NCBI RefSeq assembly: GCF_013602415.1
Contig: NZ_WPAG02000002.1
Location: forward strand, 1,178,001 to 1,242,000
Length of the DNA: 64,000 nt
DNA from: Rhodococcus sp. B50
GTDB lineage: Bacteria > Actinomycetota > Actinomycetes > Mycobacteriales > Mycobacteriaceae
Reading direction: 5' to 3'
The notes under the pieces are model-generated. The model saw only the letters and a list, made by a program, of their open reading frames with translations, was not told where the DNA came from and searched no databases. The position numbers and the translations under genes were made by a program. The first letter of the stretch is position 1; the number at the start of each line of letters is the position of its first letter. Positions 33,873 to 40,357 of this stretch are shown in pieces.

Positions 33873-35117
33873 ATGCCTCGAACACCCGCACAGCAGGTCG
33901 AACTCGCGGTCGAGACCCTCGCCGCCGGCGGCATGGTCGTCGTCGTGGACGACGACGACCGTGAGAACGAAGGCGATCTGGTCGCTGCGGCCGGCACGAT
34001 GACCGCTGAGCAGATGGCGTTCATCGTCCGTCACACCACCGGCATCGTGTGCGCGCCCATGACGGCCCACCGCGCCGATGTGCTCGATCTGCCTCCGATG
34101 GTCGAACGCAACACCGATGCCCACGGCACGGCGTTCACCGTCACCGTCGACCACGTCTCCACGGGCACCGGGGTCAGCGCCGAGGATCGCGCGACGACCG
34201 TGCGCGCCCTCGCGGCCGACACCACCGAACCCCCGGACCTGCGCCGACCCGGCCACATCTTCCCGCTACGTGCCCGCGACGGCGGGGTCCTCGCCCGGGC
34301 CGGGCACACCGAGGCGACCGTCGACCTGCTGCGCCTCGCCGGCGCCGGCGATGTCGGGGTGATCGGCGAAATCGTCGCCGAGGACGGCTCGATGCGACGG
34401 GGTGACGACCTTGCCGAGTTCGCGCGCATCCACGATCTGCCGATGCTGCGCATCGCGGATCTGGTGCGCTACCGCACCGCGACCGAACCGTTCGTCGAAC
34501 TGGTCGCCGAGTCGACGATGCCCACCGAGTTCGGGCAGTTCCGGGCGGTGGCGTTCCGGTCGGTGCTCGACGGCACCGAGCACCTCGCGCTGGTGATGGG
34601 CGATGTCGCCGCGGCCGGACGCAGCCACGACGGGGTGCTGGTCCGCGTGCACAGCGAATGCCTCACCGGCGACATCCTCGGTTCGCTGCGCTGCGATTGC
34701 GGCGCCCAGCTCGAACGCGCCCTCGCCGAGATCGCCCGCGAAGGCTGTGGGGTGCTCGTGTACCTCCGCGGCCACGAGGGCCGCGGAATCGGTCTCGCTC
34801 ACAAGATCCGCGCCTACTCGTTGCAGGAACAGGGCCTCGACACCGTCGACGCCAATCGGGCTCTCGGGCTGCCCGACGACTCGCGGAGCTATGGCGTCGG
34901 CGCCCGGATCCTCGCCGATCTGGGGGTGCGCCGGATGCGATTGATCACCAACAATCCCGCGAAACTCGGTGGGCTCGAGGGCTATTCGATCGACATTGTC
35001 GGTCGCGTCGCACTGCCCACCGTCGCGACCGCCCACAACGTGCGTTATCTGCGGGCAAAGCGGGACCGGATGGGGCACGTGCTCGACCACGGCCTGCCCG
35101 ACGTGATGGCGACGTGA
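33873..35117 (+). CDS. ribBA: Bifunctional riboflavin biosynthesis protein RibBA
   Basis: This 414-residue protein has two domains. Residues about 1-200 are 3,4-dihydroxy-2-butanone-4-phosphate synthase (VVDDDDRENEGDLVAAAG, FIVRHTTGIVCAPM, HVSTGTGVSAEDRATT, RPGHIFPL). Residues about 207-400 are GTP cyclohydrolase II (VRVHSECLTGDILGSLRCDCG with the zinc cysteines, LRGHEGRGIGL, YGVGARILADLGV). It makes the two committed precursors of riboflavin. Its position directly behind a flavin reductase in a catabolic island, not in a rib operon, suggests a dedicated copy that raises flavin supply for the monooxygenases. Confidence 0.92.
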   Translation: MPRTPAQQVELAVETLAAGGMVVVVDDDDRENEGDLVAAAGTMTAEQMAFIVRHTTGIVCAPMTAHRADVLDLPPMVERNTDAHGTAFTVTVDHVSTGTGVSAEDRATTVRALAADTTEPPDLRRPGHIFPLRARDGGVLARAGHTEATVDLLRLAGAGDVGVIGEIVAEDGSMRRGDDLAEFARIHDLPMLRIADLVRYRTATEPFVELVAESTMPTEFGQFRAVAFRSVLDGTEHLALVMGDVAAAGRSHDGVLVRVHSECLTGDILGSLRCDCGAQLERALAEIAREGCGVLVYLRGHEGRGIGLAHKIRAYSLQEQGLDTVDANRALGLPDDSRSYGVGARILADLGVRRMRLITNNPAKLGGLEGYSIDIVGRVALPTVATAHNVRYLRAKRDRMGHVLDHGLPDVMAT

Positions 35118-35130
35118 CGACATCGGGTAC

Positions 35131-35148
35131 ATTGTGATATTCCACAAC
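35131..35148. promoter_or_regulatory. Regulon palindrome, site 3 (upstream of the GAF/PucR regulator)
   Basis: ATTGTGATATTCCACAAC has perfect TTGTG/CACAA arms and lies 51 bases before the regulator start. It matches the other three island sites, which suggests autoregulation. Confidence 0.6.
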
Positions 35149-35198
35149 TCAACGTTGCAAAGTAACCACCGCCACACCCCGCCAGGAGAAGGAACGGT

Positions 35199-37070
35199 AT
35201 GACTCTGCTGCCGAGCGCGGGCACCGAGAGCTCCACGCGGCCCGACACCGCCGGCACGATGCCGCCCGTCTCCTCCACCCGACCGCGGGAACGCGACGTC
35301 ATCACCGCCTTCGCCGAGATCACCGGGGAAGCCATCGGGGACGCCGACCTCGAACACCTCCTGCGCTCGGTGTGCGTGAAGCTGTGCAGCGTCATCGGGG
35401 TGTCGCGGTCGTCGCTCTATCTCAAACGGCCCGACGGCCGGTTCCGCGGCGCCGCCGGACACTGCGCCGACCAGGGCGACATCACCGAGGCCGTCAAACG
35501 CCAGGAATCCGGTATCGCCGGCGACCGGTTCAGCCGGGAAGTCATCGAGACCGCGCGGCCGGTCCTCATCGACGACGTCGCCAACGATCCGCGCCCGCAC
35601 CGCCGCACCATGGAGCACTGGCGGGTGCGGGCGATGCTGGGCGTCCCCTTGGTGTTCGACGACGAGGTCATCGGTCTGCTCTTCGTCGACGACAAGGACC
35701 GCGACCACCGGTACACACAGGAGGACATCGAGATCGCGGAGATGTTCGCGCAGCTCAGCGCGCTGTTCATCAGTCAGGCGATGCTCAATGTCCGGCTGCG
35801 CAGCCAGGCGTCGGAGATCGCCCGCAGCCGCAACACCCTCGCGTATCTCGCGGATGTGCACCGCAAACTCACCAACGCCGTCCTCGAGGGCGCCGACATC
35901 CACAGCGTGGTGACGCTGCTGTCGAACCTGTCCGCGAAGCCTGTCGTGCTCTACGACGAGGACTTCCGGGTCCTGGCCTGGGCATCTCCCGCAACGCTCG
36001 GTCTCGACCGTCCACCGGTGATCTCCCAGCAGGTGCGGAGGATGCCGTCGGTCGAAGCGGAGCTGGCGGGTCTCAGCCCGGAACGTCCCTCCGCGGTCGT
36101 CCCACCGACTCTGTCGGTGGGACTCGGACGCCGGCACCTGATGTGCCGCCTGATCATCGAGGGGCGACCGAACGGCTATCTCGGCATCGTCGAGGTCGGG
36201 CGTTCCCTCGAGACGGTGGACAGCCATCTGGCCGAGCACGGCGCGACGGTGCTGTCATTGCAGATCCTGTCCGAACGACGCCAGATCGAAACCCAGGGTC
36301 AAGCGCGAGACGACTATCTGTCCGACCTGCTGCGCAACACCCGCGACAAGGAACATCTGCTGCGCCGGGGCCCGCAGTTCGGCATCGACCTCACCCACCC
36401 GCACGTGCTGGTGCGTTTCGAGCTGTCCGCTGACCCGCGCACCACAGCTTCCGCGGCGCAACGGCTCGTCACCCGCCGGTTCCGGGAGGTCTTCGGCATC
36501 GACGAACCCGCCGCGGTGAAACTGCCCGGCCACGTGATCGTGCTCGTCCCGCTCCCCGACGGCGGGTCGGCGGAGGAGATGCAGACCCTCCGCGACCGGG
36601 TCGGGCGGGTACGGGAGTCGCTACAACCCGAGCTCGCCACCGGCGCCACGGTCATCTCCGGCGTGTGCCGCGAGGTCACCGGTTTCCCGCAGGCGGCCCG
36701 CGAGATGAAAGAGGTCGCCGACATCGCGCGATCGTTCGACTGGTCGGACGGCGTTCTCGACGTCACCGAACTCGGGCTCTTCCGCGTCGTCGTCAGTTCC
36801 GGACGAGTCAAGGACGCGGTGCGCTTCGCCCACGAGTACGTCCACGCCGTGCGCGGTGCCGACGACGGTGTGCTGCTCGAGACGTGGCGGGCGTTCGTCG
36901 CTGCGGAGGGACGCGTGCAGGGTGCCGCGCTCGCGTTGGAGGTCCACGAGAACACCGTCCGGTACCGGATGGGCAAGATCAAGGAACTCACCGGCCTGGA
37001 CCCGACGAGCCTGGACGTGCTGCTCTCCGCCCGGCTGGCCTTCCAGATCCTCGACTTCGCAGCCCGCTGA
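35199..37070 (+). CDS. GAF-domain transcriptional regulator with PucR-type C-terminal HTH
   Basis: This 623-residue regulator has an N-terminal GAF sensor (about residues 35-190; LRSVCVKLCSVIGVSRSSLYLKRPDGRFRGAAGHCADQ, AMLGVPLVFDDEVIGLLFVDDKD), a middle region resembling CdaR/PucR regulators, and a C-terminal HTH (VQGAALALEVHENTVRYRMGKIKELTGLD). GGAGAAGGAA precedes the ATG. It sits inside the catabolic island with an 18-bp palindrome on each side (35131 and 37097), so it is the best candidate to read those sites. The ligand may be a pathway intermediate bound by the GAF domain. Confidence 0.85.
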   Translation: MTLLPSAGTESSTRPDTAGTMPPVSSTRPRERDVITAFAEITGEAIGDADLEHLLRSVCVKLCSVIGVSRSSLYLKRPDGRFRGAAGHCADQGDITEAVKRQESGIAGDRFSREVIETARPVLIDDVANDPRPHRRTMEHWRVRAMLGVPLVFDDEVIGLLFVDDKDRDHRYTQEDIEIAEMFAQLSALFISQAMLNVRLRSQASEIARSRNTLAYLADVHRKLTNAVLEGADIHSVVTLLSNLSAKPVVLYDEDFRVLAWASPATLGLDRPPVISQQVRRMPSVEAELAGLSPERPSAVVPPTLSVGLGRRHLMCRLIIEGRPNGYLGIVEVGRSLETVDSHLAEHGATVLSLQILSERRQIETQGQARDDYLSDLLRNTRDKEHLLRRGPQFGIDLTHPHVLVRFELSADPRTTASAAQRLVTRRFREVFGIDEPAAVKLPGHVIVLVPLPDGGSAEEMQTLRDRVGRVRESLQPELATGATVISGVCREVTGFPQAAREMKEVADIARSFDWSDGVLDVTELGLFRVVVSSGRVKDAVRFAHEYVHAVRGADDGVLLETWRAFVAAEGRVQGAALALEVHENTVRYRMGKIKELTGLDPTSLDVLLSARLAFQILDFAAR

Positions 37071-37096
37071 ACAGCGCAGATCCCTGACCGGATGCT

Positions 37097-37114
37097 GTTG
37101 TAGGAATCCACAAC
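37097..37114. promoter_or_regulatory. Regulon palindrome, site 4 (upstream of the kinase/dehydrogenase operon)
   Basis: GTTGTAGGAATCCACAAC has arms GTTGT/ACAAC with a single mismatched pair further in. It lies 54 bases before the phosphotransferase start. Confidence 0.6.
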
Positions 37115-37167
37115 GAGGATCGACGAAGTGCGGTGCCACCGACGGATCCGGTCGATACGTTCTATTC

Positions 37168-38220
37168 ATGCCGACCGACACCACACACAGCGACCTCCTC
37201 GGGGTCGACCTCACCGCCGTGCGGGACTGGATGGACGCGCAGGGCCTCGGGTCCGGTGATCTGACCGACGCCTCCCCCATCGGGGGCGGAACGCAGAACG
37301 TCATGCTCGGCTTCGAACGTTCCGGCGTCCGCTACGTTCTCCGACGTGGACCGAAACACCTTCGGCCACATTCGAATCGGATGATGTCGAGGGAGATGAC
37401 ATTGCTCCGCGCGCTCGCCGGCACCACCGTGCCGCATCCCACCTTCGTCGCCGGCAGCGAGGACACCGACATCCTCGGCGCGGTGTTCTACCTGATGCAC
37501 GCTGTGGACGGCTACAACGCCGCCGAGTCGCTCGCCCCCGGCCACGCCGCCGACCGCGGCGTACGCCACCGGATGGGCCTGGCCATGGTGGACGCGCTCA
37601 CCGAACTCGGTCGCGTCGACCCCGCGCAGATCGGGCTCGGCGACTTCGGTCGTCCTGACGGATTCCTGGACCGCCAAGTCGCTCGCTGGAGCAGCGAACT
37701 CGAGTCCTACACCCTGCTCCCCGGCTATCCGACCGTCCTGCTACCCGACGTCGACCGGATCGCGTCCTGGCTCGACGACCACAAACCCCGGCACTGGACG
37801 CCAGGAATCCTGCACGGCGACTACCACGTCGCCAACGTGATGTTCGACCGCGTCGATCCCGTGCTGACGGCCATCGTCGACTGGGAGATGGCCACCATCG
37901 GCGATCCCCTCCTCGACCTCGGCTGGATGCTCGCGATGTGGCCCGACGCCGACAGCGAACCAGACCTGCTCGAGAGTCGTCTCGCCGCGGCCGGTGGTCT
38001 CCCGTCCCGCACCGAACTGCTCGACCGGTACGCCGCGAACACCGAGCGCGATCTGAGCGCGATCGACTGGTACACCGCATTGGCCGGGTTCAAACTCGGC
38101 ATCATCCTCGAAGGCACCTATGCGCGCGCCTGCTCCGGGCAGGCAGACGCCGAGGTCGGTGACCGCCTGCACCGCTATGCCCTTCGACTGTTCGGCCGCA
38201 CCCTGCGGTTCCTCGACTGA
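37168..38220 (+). CDS. Aminoglycoside-phosphotransferase-like kinase, probably acting on a hydroxyacyl-CoA
   Basis: This 350-residue kinase-fold protein has IGGGTQNVMLGFERSGVRYVLRRGP (phosphate-binding loop and lysine-equivalent region), the catalytic loop ILHGDYHVANVMFD and the metal-binding IVDWEMATIGDPLLDLGWM. It belongs to the group that accompanies acyl-CoA dehydrogenases (ACAD10/11 kinase domain, LvaA of levulinate degradation), which phosphorylates the 4-hydroxyl of 4-hydroxyacyl-CoAs. An acyl-CoA dehydrogenase follows 30 bp later, the usual partner. The start at ATG 37168 fits the family. Antibiotic resistance is unlikely in this context. Confidence 0.83.
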   Translation: MPTDTTHSDLLGVDLTAVRDWMDAQGLGSGDLTDASPIGGGTQNVMLGFERSGVRYVLRRGPKHLRPHSNRMMSREMTLLRALAGTTVPHPTFVAGSEDTDILGAVFYLMHAVDGYNAAESLAPGHAADRGVRHRMGLAMVDALTELGRVDPAQIGLGDFGRPDGFLDRQVARWSSELESYTLLPGYPTVLLPDVDRIASWLDDHKPRHWTPGILHGDYHVANVMFDRVDPVLTAIVDWEMATIGDPLLDLGWMLAMWPDADSEPDLLESRLAAAGGLPSRTELLDRYAANTERDLSAIDWYTALAGFKLGIILEGTYARACSGQADAEVGDRLHRYALRLFGRTLRFLD

Positions 38221-38250
38221 CGCTCCACCCACCGACCGGAGGTACGAAAG

Positions 38251-39546
38251 ATGGCATGGGATTTCTCCACCGAACCCGAGTTCCAGCAGAAACTGGACTG
38301 GATGACCAGCTTCGTGCGCGACGAGATCCGTCCGCTCGAAACACTCGAACTCACCTGGCCGCAGCTGCTGAAGGCCATCGCACCGCTGCAGCAGGAGGTC
38401 AAGTCCCAGCAATTGTGGGCCGCTCACCTCGACCCCGAACTAGGCGGCCAGGGCTACGGTCAGGTCAAGCTCGGTCTGATGCACGAGATCCTCGGCTCCT
38501 CCCCGCTCGGACCGATCGTGTTCGGTTGCCAGGCACCGGATTCCGGGAATGCCGAGATTCTTGCCGCCGTCGGCACCGACGAGCAGAAGCGCCGCTGGCT
38601 CGACCCGTTGCTCGCCGGTGAGAAATACTCCGCCTTCGCCCTGACCGAACCCGACAACGCCGGTGCCGATCCGACGAACCTGCAGACCACCGCCGTGCGC
38701 GACGGGAACGAGTGGGTGCTCGACGGACACAAGTGGTTCATCAGCAACGCCTCGACCGCCGATTTCGTCATCGTCGTCGCCGTCACCGATCCCGACGCCG
38801 AACGACACCGCCGCGCATCGCAATTCATCGTCCCGATCGACGCTCCCGGACTCGAGGTGGTGCGCGACATCGCGTCGATGGAGAACCCGTCGCCCCGCGA
38901 CAACACCTACGGTTCGCACTGCGAGGTCGTCCTGCGCGGTGTGCGGGTCGGTGACGACGCGCTGCTCGGCAAGCCCGGCGACGGCTTCCTCATCTCCCAG
39001 AAACGTCTCGGCCCCGGCCGGATCCACCACTGCATGCGCTGGATCGGGCAGGCAAATCGCGCCTTCGACATGATGTGCGAGCGCGCCACCTACCGTTTCG
39101 CCCACGGCAGTGTCCTGGGCGAGAAGCAGACCGTGCGCAATTGGATCGCCGACTCCGCCGCCGAGATGCAGGCACTGCGCCTGATGACGCTGCAGGCCGC
39201 ATGGGTGATCGATACGAAGGGCACGAAGGAAGCCCGCAAGGAGATCGCCATGATCAAGTACTACGGTGCGAAAATCCTGCACGACATCATCGATCGGTCG
39301 ATACAGACACACGGCTCTCTCGGCTACAGCTCCGACCTGCCGCTGGACTTCATGTACCGCGCGGCTCGCGCCGCGCGCCTGTACGACGGCCCCGACGAGG
39401 TGCACCGCGACACCGTCGCCAAGCTGATCCTGCGCGGTTACGAGGCACCGGCCGACCGCGTGCCGTCCGAGCACGTGCCGACCCGCCGGCGCGCGGCGCA
39501 GGAACGGTACGCCGACCTGTTCGACGAGGTACTCGCCTCCGTCTGA
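38251..39546 (+). CDS. Acyl-CoA dehydrogenase family protein, partner of the kinase
   Basis: This 431-residue FAD enzyme has the ACAD blocks FALTEPDNAGADPTNLQTTAV, WVLDGHKWFISNAS, KRLGPGRIHHCMRW, QTHGSLGYSSDLPL and RLYDGPDEVHRDTVAK. Where fatty-acyl dehydrogenases have the catalytic Glu in YEGT, this protein has Asp in YDGP, the pattern of the ACAD10/11-like group. With the kinase it probably converts a phosphorylated 4-hydroxyacyl-CoA by loss of phosphate to an enoyl-CoA. GGAGGTACG precedes the ATG. Confidence 0.88.
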   Translation: MAWDFSTEPEFQQKLDWMTSFVRDEIRPLETLELTWPQLLKAIAPLQQEVKSQQLWAAHLDPELGGQGYGQVKLGLMHEILGSSPLGPIVFGCQAPDSGNAEILAAVGTDEQKRRWLDPLLAGEKYSAFALTEPDNAGADPTNLQTTAVRDGNEWVLDGHKWFISNASTADFVIVVAVTDPDAERHRRASQFIVPIDAPGLEVVRDIASMENPSPRDNTYGSHCEVVLRGVRVGDDALLGKPGDGFLISQKRLGPGRIHHCMRWIGQANRAFDMMCERATYRFAHGSVLGEKQTVRNWIADSAAEMQALRLMTLQAAWVIDTKGTKEARKEIAMIKYYGAKILHDIIDRSIQTHGSLGYSSDLPLDFMYRAARAARLYDGPDEVHRDTVAKLILRGYEAPADRVPSEHVPTRRRAAQERYADLFDEVLASV

Positions 39547-39561
39547 CCGCACTCGAGGACC

Positions 39562-39601
39562 GTGTGGTGTGCGATTCTTCGAAAAATACCGCACACCACA
39601 C
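39562..39601. terminator. Bidirectional hairpin terminator between convergent genes
   Basis: GTGTGGTGTGCG (39562-39573) pairs with CGCACACCACAC (39590-39601), with an ATT/AAT extension around a TTCGAA centre. It lies between the convergent dehydrogenase and livF genes, 15 bases after one stop and 25 before the other, so it can end transcription from both sides. Confidence 0.7.
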
Positions 39602-39625
39602 TGTTCTCGTCGGCGGCCGGCGCGG

Positions 39626-40357
39626 TCAGAAGACGACCGGATCCGCTCCCGCCGACTCGCCGAGATACGCCTGCTCGAGCAGGTGCGGAGACGCCGCGAG
39701 CTCGGCGGCCGGACCGCTCGTCGTCACCTCGCCGTGCCGCAACACCATCGCGTGGTCGGCGATCGAGAGCGCCATGTGCACGTGCTGCTCGACGAGCACG
39801 ACTGCGGCGTTCCTCTCGTCGGCGAAACTGCGGACGACGGGAAGCAACGACTCGACGACCACGGGCGCGAGACCCATGCTCAGCTCGTCGACGAGCAGCA
39901 CCTTCGGTGCCTGCACGAACGCCCGTCCGAGGGCGAGCATCTGCTGTTCGCCACCCGAGAGCATGCCCGCCGCGATCGAGCTACGTTCACCGAGCGCCGG
40001 GAAGTACTCGATCACCTCGTCGATCGTCGGGCCGTCCTTGCGGCGGGCGAGGCGCAGGTTCTCGACGACCGTGAGGGACTTGAACAACGATCGATCGTCG
40101 GGGACGAGCACGATGCCGGCCTTCGACGCCGCGCGTGCGTTGCCCGCCGCGACGGGTTGGCCGTCGAGTTCCATCGACCCACCGAGCGGGGTGAGCAATC
40201 CCGCCAGGGTCAGCAGCAGCGTGGTCTTCCCCGCCCCGTTCGGGCCGAGCAACGCCATCACCTGCCCGGAACCCAGTTCGATGTCCACATCCCGCGCACA
40301 CGGCCGTCCGCGGCCGTAGCCGGCGAACAATCCGGTGGCACTGAACCTCGTCGTCAC
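39626..40357 (-). CDS. livF: Branched-chain-amino-acid-type ABC transporter ATP-binding protein LivF
   Basis: This 243-residue ATPase has Walker A LLGPNGAGKTTLL, the Q-loop region LVPDDRSLFKSLTV, signature LSGGEQQMLALGRAF and Walker B VLLVDELSMGLAP. It starts at GTG 40357, overlapping the stop of the fused LivHMG gene (GTGA). LivF-type ATPases pair with LivG to power uptake of branched-chain amino acids, amides or other carboxylates. Given the catabolic neighbours, an aromatic or acyl substrate is as likely as an amino acid. Confidence 0.88.
   Translation of the reverse strand: MTTRFSATGLFAGYGRGRPCARDVDIELGSGQVMALLGPNGAGKTTLLLTLAGLLTPLGGSMELDGQPVAAGNARAASKAGIVLVPDDRSLFKSLTVVENLRLARRKDGPTIDEVIEYFPALGERSSIAAGMLSGGEQQMLALGRAFVQAPKVLLVDELSMGLAPVVVESLLPVVRSFADERNAAVVLVEQHVHMALSIADHAMVLRHGEVTTSGPAAELAASPHLLEQAYLGESAGADPVVF

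Noticed and set aside
37168..38220. Aminoglycoside resistance gene
   Set aside because: The kinase fold matches, but the adjacent acyl-CoA dehydrogenase and the shared regulon site indicate a hydroxyacyl-CoA kinase.
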